A stretch of 64,000 nt of DNA from an uncultured Lachnoclostridium sp. (GCA_905212635.1 CAJMFH010000001.1:62001-126000); one strand, 5' to 3'. Positions 24,425 to 33,801 are shown, counted from the first letter of the stretch. Notes: generated by a model from the letters alone, not told the origin. Made by a program: numbers and translations.

Positions 24425-26602
24425 ATGAACACACCAAAAGCAACACCATTTCGAAAGATCCTTTTTTCTTTCCTGACCTTACTTCTACTGGGAATTTTCT
24501 TCCTTCCTGCCACCGGCCAGGCAGCGACTCTCAGAGTAAAGTTAAATGGCAAGACCACCTATTATAAAAAGACACAGTCTATCGTAAGATATCAAAACAA
24601 AACCATTACAAAAAGGTCACGTAAGGGTCTGACCATTAAGGGAACACGTATGGTTCCATATAAGGATGTTTTTAAAAAAGGTCTGAAAGTAAAAACGTCT
24701 TATAGTGCTTCTAAGAAAAAACTGATCTTTTCACGCAACGGGATTAAAGTAACCCTTACGGTTGGCAGTAAAAATGCTTATGTAAATGGGAAAAAATATC
24801 GCTTGAGTGCTGCACCGGCAAAAGTAACTTATGTTCGTAAACGAACCTCTACAATATTAGTTCCTGCGAAGTTTTTATGTAAACACCTTGGTTTTCAGTA
24901 TAGTGCAAAAGGTTCTGTGATAACAATGACAAAACAGTTTATGTACTCTTATCAGGAAAAAGATGCAAAAACAGCTGTTTATTCCAATTCCTTTACATTT
25001 AATGACAAATCGAACAAATTGACTTCCATGCCGGCCCTGAAGATATCCGGTTCAATGTATTTACCTGCGGAGGAAGCATTAAGCAAAATTATTGGATTAA
25101 ATTACAACTACAATGCAGATACCCAGACACTGGAGGTCGAAAATAAGGTTACCGGCAAAAAAGTGAAATTGGTCTTAAATGAGACAACGATGACGGTAAA
25201 TGGACAAACGGTTTCTCTTTCTACACCAATGTATCTTGTCACCAGAAAAGATACGAAAAGTGAAGTTTTATGTATTCCATCCAAAAAAGTTTTGACGGCA
25301 CTTGGATACTCCTATAAATGGGATAAAAAGAAAACCTTGATTTCAATTCATGATCTGATCTACTTTAACTGGACAGCAGATCCAGCAAAAGCAACAGACG
25401 CTTCTGTCAATTATATTACTGCCGCAAAGGCAACTTATAATCCGGCTGTCCAATGTATTTCTTTTGAGATAAAGGGCAGTAAAAAAGAAATCATGGATCA
25501 GGTTTCTGCTACCCGAAACGGAAAGGTGATTACCGTTACGATTCCAAAAACTTCCAAATATTTACTTCAACAGTTTTCTTTTGAAAAATTTGTATCCGAA
25601 ATTGAAAAATTTGAAGTTGTAGAAGATGGAAGTGATACGGTCACCATGCAGATTTCCTGTTTTGGCGAATCCGATTTTGCCTACTCCTCTTTAGATGGAA
25701 CTCTTACGATTAACATTATGGGAGAGTATGTAGGAAATTATGCCTTGAAATTCAAGAAACCGGACGGCGTGACAATCAACTCCGTAAAAAATGAAGATCT
25801 GTACCAAAATAATAAATTTAAAATTATTGTTCCGGGAAATCACGTTGATTTGTATAATCAGAATCCGATTGCCATCAGCAGTAATGTAGTTACCGGCGTT
25901 TCCACTGCTTTGGTAAACGGAAATACGGAAATCACGGTCAATACCTCAAAACTTCAAGGATATAAGATCTATGAAAAATCCGACTCCTTTGTGGTTTCCA
26001 TTGGAGATCCGCGTACGATCTATAAAAACATCGTTGTATTGGATGCCGGACACGGTGGCTATGATTCCGGAGCAACCAATAAAGGAACCAAAGAAAAAGA
26101 CTTGAACCTTAAGATCATTTATACCTTAATGAAGGGTTATTTTTCCTCCAATGCTCCTGAAACCAAAGTTTACTGGAGTCGAAGTTCCGATGTATTTGTT
26201 ACGTTGTCAAAACGTGCTGCTTTTGCAAGTAAAGTTGGCGCTGATATTTTTGTCAGTCTGCATATGAACTCTGCTTCCGGTTCCAGTGCTAACGGAACAG
26301 AAGTATATTACACTGCGACGAATAATGCCAACAGTTTTTCAGGCGTGAACAGCAAAATAATTGCCACATTATTTAAAAACAACCTGGTAACAAGGCTTGG
26401 CACGACAAACCGCGGAGTAAAGACTGCCAAATATTATGTCACGAATCATAATACCGTACCAGCCGTTTTGATTGAACTTGGATTTATTTCCGGAAGCCGC
26501 GATTATGCAAACTTAATCAATCCGTCATTCCAGAGTAATTCCGCGAAGATCATATATGATACGATCAACGAAATCTTCACAAATTATCCAACTGGACGAT
26601 AA
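24425..26602 (+). CDS. Secreted N-acetylmuramoyl-L-alanine amidase with stalk domains
   Basis: The enzyme cleaves the bond between MurNAc and L-Ala in peptidoglycan. The 725-residue protein has a signal peptide (membrane segment about 11-30, likely cleavage after GQA), two copper-amine-oxidase-N-like stalk regions (about 32-170 and 190-312), an AMIN-like beta region (about 330-430), and a C-terminal Amidase_3 domain from about residue 535. The Zn ligands and catalytic residues are visible in VVLDAGHGGYDSG, the Glu in KEKDLNLKI, SLHMNSASG and VLIELGFIS. It is likely a wall-bound autolysin for daughter-cell separation or, given its large N-terminus, for sporulation or surface remodelling. It is monocistronic with a hairpin downstream. 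Confidence 0.92.
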   Translation: MNTPKATPFRKILFSFLTLLLLGIFFLPATGQAATLRVKLNGKTTYYKKTQSIVRYQNKTITKRSRKGLTIKGTRMVPYKDVFKKGLKVKTSYSASKKKLIFSRNGIKVTLTVGSKNAYVNGKKYRLSAAPAKVTYVRKRTSTILVPAKFLCKHLGFQYSAKGSVITMTKQFMYSYQEKDAKTAVYSNSFTFNDKSNKLTSMPALKISGSMYLPAEEALSKIIGLNYNYNADTQTLEVENKVTGKKVKLVLNETTMTVNGQTVSLSTPMYLVTRKDTKSEVLCIPSKKVLTALGYSYKWDKKKTLISIHDLIYFNWTADPAKATDASVNYITAAKATYNPAVQCISFEIKGSKKEIMDQVSATRNGKVITVTIPKTSKYLLQQFSFEKFVSEIEKFEVVEDGSDTVTMQISCFGESDFAYSSLDGTLTINIMGEYVGNYALKFKKPDGVTINSVKNEDLYQNNKFKIIVPGNHVDLYNQNPIAISSNVVTGVSTALVNGNTEITVNTSKLQGYKIYEKSDSFVVSIGDPRTIYKNIVVLDAGHGGYDSGATNKGTKEKDLNLKIIYTLMKGYFSSNAPETKVYWSRSSDVFVTLSKRAAFASKVGADIFVSLHMNSASGSSANGTEVYYTATNNANSFSGVNSKIIATLFKNNLVTRLGTTNRGVKTAKYYVTNHNTVPAVLIELGFISGSRDYANLINPSFQSNSAKIIYDTINEIFTNYPTGR

Positions 26603-26649
26603 TAAAACAATTTACCGGAAAATTTATTCCATCAAAAAAAATAAATTAG

Positions 26650-26700
26650 AAAAGAACCTGGATTTCCTTATCAATAGTAAGAAGGATTCCGGTTCTTTTC
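26650..26700. terminator. Terminator between convergent amidase and recombinase genes
   Basis: AAAAGAACC (26650-26658) pairs with GGTTCTTTT (26691-26699) and CCTT (26666-26669) with AAGG (26682-26685). A-rich and T-rich ends on both sides suggest it can work in both directions. Confidence 0.75.
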
Positions 26701-26725
26701 TATTTAAATTTATTAACTCATTTAT

Positions 26726-27793
26726 CTATTTTTCTTTCCGCAGTGAAACCGCCTTTGCCGCCATCCGTTTCCGATCCTCGCCAAGCGCCGCATAATGCTT
26801 TCTCGTCGTGTTTACATCATTATGGCCTAACACTTCAGCCACCAAATAAATATCGCTTGTTTCGCGGTATAACGACGTTCCATACGTACTTCTGAGTTTG
26901 TGTGGCGTAATATGTTTGATTGAAGTAATCTGGCTTGCACAATCCGTCACCAGATTTTCCACGGACTGTACACAAATCCTCCTTTTCTGCGCAGAGAGGA
27001 AGAGTGCATGTTCATGTCCTTCCTTGGTAACAATGTGTTTTCTTTCCTCCATATAATTGTATAATGCTTCTGCCACTTCGTCACCAAAATAGACAAAATC
27101 TTCCTTTCCACCTTTTCGTATGATCCGGATGCGGTTATTTTTAAAATCCACGTCCTCAACATCTAATCCCACACATTCCGAAACACGAATACCTGTTCCC
27201 AGCAGAAGAGTGAAGAGTGCCAGATTCCGCGTCTTGTTCTTCTCAAAATAAACCTTTTTCATACCGGACATTTTTTCTCCACCATGTTCGACATAGTCGA
27301 GCAGATCAGCAACTTCATCGTATTCCAGTCGAATAATCTCTTTTTTATGAAGTTTTGGCATATCCACGATTAAGGTCGGATTATTGGAAATCAATTCCCG
27401 CTTATAATAATAGGCATAAAAACTACGTAACGCAGCCAATTTTCTATGTAATCCCTGTTCCTGGTTAGTATGTGTTTTTCCTTCATCATCTACGTATAAT
27501 TTCAAATATTCCAAATATTCTTCAATATCAACGGCCTGCAAGTTTTCAAGATCCTGCAATTGAATTTCCTTAATTTTCTTATTTTTAAAGTAAGGATTCG
27601 ACTGAATTAAAAAACGGAAAAACAACCGGATATCATATACATAAGATATTCTTGTTTTCGCGGATGTATTTGGTTCGATGGCACGAAAAAAATCTTTACT
27701 GAAACGCGGCATCGTATTCAGTACCTCACGCAGTTTAAGAGTATTTGCATTTATGTTTTCCTCATGATAAGTTACACGATTCTTAGCAGCCAT
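26726..27793 (-). CDS. Tyrosine recombinase, XerC/XerD-like
   Basis: This 355-residue tyrosine recombinase has an N-terminal SAM-like DNA-binding domain and a C-terminal catalytic domain with all expected residues: Arg in GTGIRVSECVGLD, His-x-x-Arg in TPHKLRSTYGT, His in LGHNDVNTTRKHY and the nucleophilic Tyr in RKHYAAL. It is slightly longer than XerC/XerD (about 300), mainly at the N-terminus. No phage, transposon or integron genes surround it, which suggests a chromosomal resolvase; that it serves dimer resolution is inference. The start at 27793 has GGAGG eight bases upstream. It lies where the dominant gene orientation changes. Confidence 0.9.
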   Translation of the reverse strand: MAAKNRVTYHEENINANTLKLREVLNTMPRFSKDFFRAIEPNTSAKTRISYVYDIRLFFRFLIQSNPYFKNKKIKEIQLQDLENLQAVDIEEYLEYLKLYVDDEGKTHTNQEQGLHRKLAALRSFYAYYYKRELISNNPTLIVDMPKLHKKEIIRLEYDEVADLLDYVEHGGEKMSGMKKVYFEKNKTRNLALFTLLLGTGIRVSECVGLDVEDVDFKNNRIRIIRKGGKEDFVYFGDEVAEALYNYMEERKHIVTKEGHEHALFLSAQKRRICVQSVENLVTDCASQITSIKHITPHKLRSTYGTSLYRETSDIYLVAEVLGHNDVNTTRKHYAALGEDRKRMAAKAVSLRKEK

Positions 27794-27963
27794 GGGCATT
27801 TCCTCCTTTATAATATAAGTATACCACATCCTTTTGAATTTGTATACCTCTTTTTGAAAAACTGGAGTTTGTCCAATAGAGTTATATGGAGACATAGAAA
27901 GCAGGCTGTCATCTTTCGACGTACTTCCAGCCATCATCCGGCCATAACAATTCCTTTCACGGC

Positions 27964-27999
27964 ACTAAAAAAAGACATATCACAAGGGGTATGTCTTTT
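27964..27999 (-). terminator. Terminator of the BlaI-family gene
   Basis: AAAAGACATA (27970-27979) pairs perfectly with TATGTCTTTT (27990-27999). Read on the minus strand, the stem ends in a T-run. The interval from here to the recombinase start holds nothing else I can support. Confidence 0.8.
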
Positions 28000-28003
28000 C
28001 TTC

Positions 28004-28384
28004 TTATTCCTGATTATTCTGAATAATCTTTTGCAATTCAAATAATTCCTCGGTCGTTAATTTTTTATTTCCAATATACTCTTGTATAAAACAGGTAAAC
28101 GAATTATGATACAAATTCTTCATCAATACCGAAGTCTCAATTTCCTGAACATCTTTTTTGGATATTGCCGGACGACATAAAAAACCTGGATCCTCGCGAG
28201 TAATTGCACCTTTATCAATCAAACGTTTGATATATGTATAGGTCGTATTTTTTTCCCATCCAATGTATTCTTTAATAATTTTTGAAATATCTTTTGCAGC
28301 GAGAACTTTGTTGCTCCACAGCAACTCCATAACATTTAATTCCCCTTCATGTAAGCGTATTTCCTTTTCTTTTTGCTGGCTCAT
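28004..28384 (-). CDS. BlaI/MecI/CopY-family transcriptional repressor
   Basis: This is a 126-residue winged-helix repressor. EIRLHEGELNVMELLWSNKVLAAKDISKIIKEYIGWEKNTTYTYIKRLIDKGAI matches the BlaI N-terminal domain with its recognition helix, and the C-terminal helices mediate dimerisation. Known relatives control beta-lactamase genes or copper export and are inactivated by proteolysis by a BlaR1-type M56 membrane peptidase. No BlaR1, beta-lactamase or ATPase gene is adjacent, so target and signal are unknown. It may regulate itself: its promoter overlaps a short inverted repeat. The neighbour upstream is rluD, on the same strand. Confidence 0.85.
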   Translation of the reverse strand: MSQQKEKEIRLHEGELNVMELLWSNKVLAAKDISKIIKEYIGWEKNTTYTYIKRLIDKGAITREDPGFLCRPAISKKDVQEIETSVLMKNLYHNSFTCFIQEYIGNKKLTTEELFELQKIIQNNQE

Positions 28385-28473
28385 TCTTTATCCTGCCTCC
28401 TCCTAAGCCATATTTGCGGTTATTCTTCAAGTGTAGAATCGCGCACGGCGCACAAAATCAAGAAAGTAATTTT

Positions 28474-28502
28474 ATTCTACTACAATAGAACTCCCACGTC
28501 AA
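28474..28502 (-). promoter_or_regulatory. Promoter of the BlaI-family gene with an overlapping inverted repeat
   Basis: On the minus strand TTGACG (28502-28497), 17 bases, TAGAAT (28479-28474). TTCTA (28475-28479) and TAGAA (28485-28489) form a small inverted repeat over the -10 region, and the sequence CTACTACA there resembles BlaI half-sites, suggesting autoregulation. Confidence 0.5.
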
Positions 28503-28520
28503 GGGCATTTTTCAACAATT

Positions 28521-29444
28521 TTATGCCAGTGTTTTTAGTAACTTTTCAAAATAATCCGAAAGCGGTGCTGAAAATTCCATGTATTCTTCAGTTGTAGGAT
28601 GAATAAATCCTATCGTCGCAGCATGTAATGTCTGCCCTTGTAAATTCTTAAATTTGCTATTTACAGGTCCATATACCTCATCTCCTAAAAGGGGATGTCC
28701 GATATGAGACATATGTACACGGATCTGATGCGTTCTTCCGGTTTCCAGCCGACATTCAATATAATTGAACTTGTGATTCAGATGATCCAGAACTTTATAA
28801 TGCGTGATGGCTTCCTTGCTGTTTTTTTCGGTTACCATACGTTTTTTGCGGTTCGTCGGATGCCGCCCGATTGGTGCCTGAATTGTTCCTTCTTCTTCCG
28901 AAAAATTATTATACACAATGGCACGATAACTTCTCGTGATGGTATGGGCACGCAGCTGATCTGCAATTTTTTGATGCGACTTATCATTTTTGCAGACAAT
29001 CAATGCCCCTGTGGTATCCTTATCGATGCGGTGAACAATTCCCGGGCGCAGCACTCCGTTGATACCGGACAAATTGTCCCTACAGTGATAAAGAACCGCA
29101 TTGACCAGCGTATCCTCATAATGTCCCGGAGCCGGATGAACCACCATTCCTTTGGGTTTATTCACAACCAGAACATCGTTGTCTTCATACAGGATATCCA
29201 ATGGAATGTCCTGTGGTTTGATTTCTAATTCTTTGGGATCCGGAAGAGAAACCATGACGATATCTCCTTCCTGGACTGCCGTTTTACTTTTGGACTGTAC
29301 GTTATCATTTATCGTAACTCTATTTTCTTTTATCAATTTCTGTATATACGACCGCGACAGATCCATACATCTACCTGCAATATACTGATCCAGACGCATG
29401 GAATCCTCTCCTGCCGCTACTTCATACTGCAATTCCTGTTTCAT
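28521..29444 (-). CDS. rluD: 23S rRNA pseudouridine synthase, RluD family
   Basis: RluD-type enzymes make pseudouridines in helix 69 of 23S rRNA. The 307-residue protein has an S4 domain (MRLDQYIAGRCMDLSRSYIQKLIKENRVTIN) and the catalytic GIVHRIDKDTTGALIVCKND, with the catalytic Asp in HRIDKDT, followed by RTHQIRVHMSHIGHPLLGD. The ATG at 29444 starts one base after the lspA stop, with GAGGA upstream, so translation is coupled. The pairing lspA-rluD is standard in Firmicutes. The exact rRNA target positions are inferred from the family. Confidence 0.94.
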   Translation of the reverse strand: MKQELQYEVAAGEDSMRLDQYIAGRCMDLSRSYIQKLIKENRVTINDNVQSKSKTAVQEGDIVMVSLPDPKELEIKPQDIPLDILYEDNDVLVVNKPKGMVVHPAPGHYEDTLVNAVLYHCRDNLSGINGVLRPGIVHRIDKDTTGALIVCKNDKSHQKIADQLRAHTITRSYRAIVYNNFSEEEGTIQAPIGRHPTNRKKRMVTEKNSKEAITHYKVLDHLNHKFNYIECRLETGRTHQIRVHMSHIGHPLLGDEVYGPVNSKFKNLQGQTLHAATIGFIHPTTEEYMEFSAPLSDYFEKLLKTLA

Positions 29445-29445
29445 G

Positions 29446-29943
29446 CTATTTGTCCTCTTTTTCAAAATCATCTTTATACCGGAATATCAGCGCATATAAA
29501 AGCAATACCGCAGCAATGGTAACATAGCAGTCTGCCACGTTAAAAACCGGGAAATTGATGGCAGAAACATAGATAAAATCTACTACATAGTGATGCCAGA
29601 ACCGATCAATACAATTTCCCAATGCGCCCGCTGCTAACATACAGAAAATAACCCGTAAAAATAAAAATCGTTTCTCATAAGATAATTTAATATAGGCATA
29701 AAAAATAACACCTAAAATCAGCAGAGAAAAACAGCCCAGAATCCAGGTACTATTTTGAAAAAGTCCCCATGCGGCTCCTTTATTTTCCAAATAATGCAGT
29801 TCTAAAATATTGGGAATGATCACAATATCATTCCCAATTAAATACATAGATGCTATTTTCTTTGTCAATTGATCTAAAAAGGTAAGGAAAACAAAAAGTA
29901 CCGCCATCGTAATGTGGGTTTTTCTTTTTGAAACTATCGTCAT
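29446..29943 (-). CDS. lspA: Lipoprotein signal peptidase
   Basis: LspA removes signal peptides from diacylglyceryl-modified prolipoproteins in the membrane. The 165-residue protein has four membrane segments and the conserved motifs ELHYLENKGAAWG, the catalytic Asp in GALGNCIDRFWHHYVVDFI and the second Asp in FPVFNVADCYVTI. Length and topology are standard. It lies downstream of the DivIVA-like gene and just upstream of rluD in the division and envelope cluster. Confidence 0.97.
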   Translation of the reverse strand: MTIVSKRKTHITMAVLFVFLTFLDQLTKKIASMYLIGNDIVIIPNILELHYLENKGAAWGLFQNSTWILGCFSLLILGVIFYAYIKLSYEKRFLFLRVIFCMLAAGALGNCIDRFWHHYVVDFIYVSAINFPVFNVADCYVTIAAVLLLYALIFRYKDDFEKEDK

Positions 29944-29975
29944 TGAATTTTATTCCTTTCCATGGTGCAAATCGA

Positions 29976-31133
29976 TCAGAAATCCACCGATCCTAAGAAC
30001 TCAAAAGGGTCATCGGTTTTCTTTTCTTTATTATTCATATTCAGATCCTGTAACAGGGAATCAAGTGTCGGAACAAGATCTTCATTTTTTGTCACTTTTT
30101 CCGCTGGTTCAAGCTGCTCCATCGCCTTGGGCTGTACTTTTTCTTCCGGTTCATCCAGAGAGGTAAACGTTACATCAATGGGTTTTACCGGGGTAGCTTC
30201 CACGGGCGTGGTAACTGCTGCTTCTGTTACCGTTTTTACCGGTTCTTCCGGCAGCTTGTCCGCTTCTTTTTCTTCTTTTATTTCCGGTTTAACCTCTACC
30301 TGAGGCTGTACTTCCACTTCCTGGGATTGTACTTCCGGTTCCTGCTCTTTTACCGCTTCCAATGTATCACGCAGATCGATCGTATCTGCACTTAATATTT
30401 CTGCGGTACGGTCAGCCTCGTCCATTTCCGGTTCTTTTGCCACAGCCGCCCTCTCTTCTGTTTTTTCCGACTCATCGGATGCCACCGCATCCTTACCGTT
30501 TTCCGGTTCTGCCACCGTGTTATCAACGACAGGATTCACCGAAGAATCCTCTACCACACCTGCCGGCTTTTCCTGTGCAGAAGCCGTTTCTTCCCCGGAT
30601 TCTTCCGGCGCATCCAAATCTTCCGGCTTGTGAATATCAAACTCCGATCCCTCCACCAGTTGAAGCTGTGCACTGGCAGCCTCTTTTAACTGCAATTTGT
30701 ACTGATTGAACTGCTGGATCAGCTGCATTGATTTTTCACGAATCTTCTGATACTCTTCTTCGGCATTATTAATGATCTTATCTGCATGCAGATGTGCCGC
30801 TTTTTCAATGGATTCCGCTTTTAATATCGCAGCATCCTTCGTTTCTTTTGAAGTTTTTTCTGCCAGGATCAGCGCTTTCTGCAATGTTGTCTCAATTGAG
30901 CGATAATACTGAACCCCATCACTCAATGTCTTAATCTTGCTGTTGAGATCATCCCGTTCTTCCTGCATCTCGCGCTCTTTTTTACGAAGCTGTTCGGTCA
31001 GCTTTGCATTTTCTTCTGTCAATTGTTTATAATTGTCAAATACCAGTTCAAGATAAGCATCCATCTCATCTTTTTCGTATTTTTTTCGCTTTGCTTCTAC
31101 TTTTTTATTTTGTAATTCAATTAAAGATAACAT
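29976..31133 (-). CDS. DivIVA-like coiled-coil protein
   Basis: This 385-residue cytoplasmic protein is built from an N-terminal DivIVA-like region (IELQNKKVEAKRKKYEKDEMDAYLELVFDNY), a long coiled coil to about residue 170, and about 200 residues of Pro/Glu/Val-rich acidic low-complexity sequence. A short conserved-looking end (DPFEFLGSVDF) closes the protein. DivIVA proteins bind curved membranes at poles and septa and recruit division and wall-synthesis proteins. The position next to sepF supports that role. The N-terminal membrane-binding loop is not classical, so the family call is moderate. The start at 31133 follows GGAGG. Confidence 0.8.
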   Translation of the reverse strand: MLSLIELQNKKVEAKRKKYEKDEMDAYLELVFDNYKQLTEENAKLTEQLRKKEREMQEERDDLNSKIKTLSDGVQYYRSIETTLQKALILAEKTSKETKDAAILKAESIEKAAHLHADKIINNAEEEYQKIREKSMQLIQQFNQYKLQLKEAASAQLQLVEGSEFDIHKPEDLDAPEESGEETASAQEKPAGVVEDSSVNPVVDNTVAEPENGKDAVASDESEKTEERAAVAKEPEMDEADRTAEILSADTIDLRDTLEAVKEQEPEVQSQEVEVQPQVEVKPEIKEEKEADKLPEEPVKTVTEAAVTTPVEATPVKPIDVTFTSLDEPEEKVQPKAMEQLEPAEKVTKNEDLVPTLDSLLQDLNMNNKEKKTDDPFEFLGSVDF

Positions 31134-31154
31134 ACGTATTTCCTCCTGCATGCA

Positions 31155-31664
31155 TTAAAATTCACGGTTAATGGTAGGCATTGTATCGGATTGTTCTTTT
31201 ACATGATCCAACGTATCTCCACTGATGTCCACCTGCTCCGGTGTAAAAATAAATACATATTTTGAAATCTGGTGATATTTTCCATTAATTGCGTAAATAC
31301 AACCGGAAATAAAGTCCATGATACGCTGTGCATCGTCAGCATCGAAGCCCTCCAGATTTACTACAACCGGTTTTGACTCCAGCAATGTATTACATATTTC
31401 CTGTGAATCTTCAAAAGAGGATGGGAATATGATCTTTACCTCAGATATGGTTCGGTTCAGGGAAACTACTTTTGGTTTGGATCCGCGAAATCCACCAATT
31501 TTTCCTTTTTCTTCCTGTGTTTCTTTTGCTGTATTCCGGCTGCTTCTTGCAGGAGCTGTCCGCTGAGGTGTTTCTTCTTCAAAATCATCTACATAGTTTT
31601 CAAATTCATCTTCTTCATCCATACCATCCAAATTAAAAAAATTAACAAGTGATTTAAAACTCAT
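31155..31664 (-). CDS. sepF: Cell division protein SepF
   Basis: SepF binds the membrane through its N-terminal amphipathic helix and links FtsZ filaments to it. The 169-residue protein shows MSFKSLVNFFNLDGMDEEDE at the N-terminus, a charged linker, and the FtsZ-binding core (VKIIFPSSFEDSQEICNTLLESKPVVVNLEGFDADDAQRIMDFISG). It lies between yggS and the DivIVA-like gene, the same arrangement as ylmE-ylmF-divIVA in Bacillus. Confidence 0.96.
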   Translation of the reverse strand: MSFKSLVNFFNLDGMDEEDEFENYVDDFEEETPQRTAPARSSRNTAKETQEEKGKIGGFRGSKPKVVSLNRTISEVKIIFPSSFEDSQEICNTLLESKPVVVNLEGFDADDAQRIMDFISGCIYAINGKYHQISKYVFIFTPEQVDISGDTLDHVKEQSDTMPTINREF

Positions 31665-31690
31665 ACTATCAAACCCTCTCTATCTGTATC

Positions 31691-32377
31691 TTAATATTGT
31701 CTGCTTCCAAATATACCGGTACCGACACGGACATAAGTTGCTCCTTCTTCAATTGCAACTTCATAATCTCCGGTCATACCCATAGAAAGCTCATTCATAC
31801 TAATATTATCAATGTTTTTGGCGTTGATGTCAACTAGTAATTTACGTAAATTTTGAAAATGTATCCGATTTTTTTCCGGATCTTCCACAAATGGCGCGAT
31901 CGTCATCAGTCCACGCACCTTAATGTTCGGAAATTTCGCAATTTCACGAATTACCTCTTCCGTCTCTTCCGGCATCAATCCAAATTTTGACTCTTCTTTG
32001 GCAACATTTACCTCAATCAATATATTGGCAGTCTCACCAATTTTTTCATATTCTTTCTGAATCTGCTCAGCCAGGCGAAGGGAATCTACCGAATGAATAC
32101 GTGCCACCTTTCCCGCAATCTGACGCACTTTGTTACGCTGCAAATGACCGATCAGATGCCATTCAACCTCTTTCGGAAGTTCCACTTCTTTTTTTACAAT
32201 TTCCTGTACTTTATTTTCACCAAAGATGGAAACCCCTGCCTGCATGGCTTCCTGCATCATCTCAATCGGTTTGGTCTTACTGACTGCGATCAGCGTAACA
32301 TCATCCCTGGAACGTCCGCTCCGCTCACACGCTTTCTGAATCTTTTCTTCTACGATTTTCAAATTCTCTGTTACCAT
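31691..32377 (-). CDS. yggS: PLP homeostasis protein, YggS/YlmE family
   Basis: This is a 228-residue alanine-racemase-like single TIM barrel that binds pyridoxal phosphate and keeps free PLP in balance; no enzyme activity is established for the family. The PLP lysine is in TLIAVSKTKPIEMMQEA, and HLIGHLQRNKVRQI and ELSMGMTGDYEVAIEEGATYVRVGTGIFG are family signatures. It lies directly upstream of sepF, as is typical in Firmicutes. Confidence 0.95.
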   Translation of the reverse strand: MVTENLKIVEEKIQKACERSGRSRDDVTLIAVSKTKPIEMMQEAMQAGVSIFGENKVQEIVKKEVELPKEVEWHLIGHLQRNKVRQIAGKVARIHSVDSLRLAEQIQKEYEKIGETANILIEVNVAKEESKFGLMPEETEEVIREIAKFPNIKVRGLMTIAPFVEDPEKNRIHFQNLRKLLVDINAKNIDNISMNELSMGMTGDYEVAIEEGATYVRVGTGIFGSRQY

Positions 32378-32400
32378 TTTTCTTCCTCCTAACGGCTGAT

Positions 32401-33801
32401 TTATTCTATAAAATCATTTTCATTTAGTAGTTTTGGATTTACCACAATATGGTCATAATTGGATATTCCTCCACTTGTATTTGGCGAAACGATCGTATAT
32501 TCATTATTTTCATATACTTTTTCAATCTTTCGGAACTGGCAGTAGCCGGTATTTACACAATAAACCCCCTCTACACTCTCCTGCGTATTCAATGTAACCA
32601 GCTGTGTTGTAGCTGGATCTACAATGGTATCTCCGGGCGCCAGAATGGTATCATTGACATAATACTTATCGTCTTTTACGCTTGCATTTTCAACGGAAAC
32701 AAATGACTGTGTTTCTTTCCCGGATTTATCATAAGTCACTTTTAACACACCGGGAACCGTCGCTTCTCCCGGTTTTTCCGAACCATTGGTAATATAACCT
32801 TTTGGCACGACCGTCATTTTCTTTTTAATAATGGAAGAATTTGGAATTTTATATCCGGTGGCCGCATTCAGATTTAACTCGATATCCAGATAGCGGTCAT
32901 TCAGATATCTTCCCATATATCTGCCTGATGTCAATACCGCAAACTGCGTTCCGGAATTTTCCTGAAACGAAAGGGCACAGTTAAAAGACACCTGATCTTT
33001 TTTTACGGTTATGCGGACGCTTGTCTGATCTTTCAGTTTCTGGGCAAGATCATCGGTAAGCGGAACGACAATCTTCCATTCATCGCTCGTTACCAGTTTA
33101 TAGACCGGAACGTCTGCTGCAACTTTTTCCGAGGAACTAAGCTGCTCTCTCTCAACCGAAGTGGTGTCTTTAAATAAATCCGGATTGATCCTGTCCAGAG
33201 TAATATCTTCATATCCGTCAACGGAATAAGAGATCACACCCGGCTTTGCCGCCTTGGATTTGACAATCTCATTTGATTTTTCGGCTTCCGACAGCTGTTT
33301 TTTTATATCACTGTACAGATTGCTGCGGCTCTGCTCAAAGATCGTATTTTCAATATCGTAATGGAAATCTTTTACTGTATAATAATTTGCCTGATTGTAA
33401 TTGCTGTAATAATCACTAATGACTTCCCGCAGTTTCTGTATGTCAGAGCTGGTTGTCTGATGATCCGACTGTACCTGTTCAAGAAGATCATTTACGGTTC
33501 CATTTTTATCAATTGTGTAGATAACTTCTTTTTTTCCCACCTTGCTCTGATCTGCGTGATAAAAATTAATATATCCTTCCTGTTCAGAATAAACAACTGT
33601 TTCCTCACGTAAAATAAATCCCGTCAGTGTACTGTCATCGGCAATACTTGTTTCGTTTACTTCGTATATGCTGATATGTTCATCATGAAAATAATTCCAG
33701 GAAATAATCACTACATACGCGATAATAATGAGCAGTATCAGCAATGCAATATTCGGTTTTAACGGTTTTCGATATTTAACTACTGTTTTATTTTTTTTCA
33801 A
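32401..33801 (-). CDS. HlyD-like membrane protein of the division cluster
   Basis: This 466-residue protein has a basic N-terminus, one membrane segment (about residues 16-35) and a large extracytoplasmic part. Regions such as GFILREETVVYSEQEGYINFYHADQSKVGKKEVIYTIDKNG resemble the barrel-sandwich domain of HlyD/RND-type adaptors, followed by a helical stretch and a beta-rich C-terminus (about residues 350-460). No transporter gene is adjacent, so a transport role is doubtful; the same kind of gene sits upstream of yggS-sepF in related genomes and may act in envelope or septum biology (inference). Translation starts at a TTG at 33801 with AAGGAAG ten bases upstream. Confidence 0.75.
   Translation of the reverse strand: MKKNKTVVKYRKPLKPNIALLILLIIIAYVVIISWNYFHDEHISIYEVNETSIADDSTLTGFILREETVVYSEQEGYINFYHADQSKVGKKEVIYTIDKNGTVNDLLEQVQSDHQTTSSDIQKLREVISDYYSNYNQANYYTVKDFHYDIENTIFEQSRSNLYSDIKKQLSEAEKSNEIVKSKAAKPGVISYSVDGYEDITLDRINPDLFKDTTSVEREQLSSSEKVAADVPVYKLVTSDEWKIVVPLTDDLAQKLKDQTSVRITVKKDQVSFNCALSFQENSGTQFAVLTSGRYMGRYLNDRYLDIELNLNAATGYKIPNSSIIKKKMTVVPKGYITNGSEKPGEATVPGVLKVTYDKSGKETQSFVSVENASVKDDKYYVNDTILAPGDTIVDPATTQLVTLNTQESVEGVYCVNTGYCQFRKIEKVYENNEYTIVSPNTSGGISNYDHIVVNPKLLNENDFIE

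Noticed and set aside
26726..27793. Integrase of a prophage or conjugative element
   Set aside because: No phage, relaxase or att-like direct repeats are visible near it, and both sides are ordinary chromosomal genes.
28695..29228. Open frame of 177 codons opposite rluD
   Set aside because: rluD is well conserved on the other strand; the antisense product has no recognisable features.
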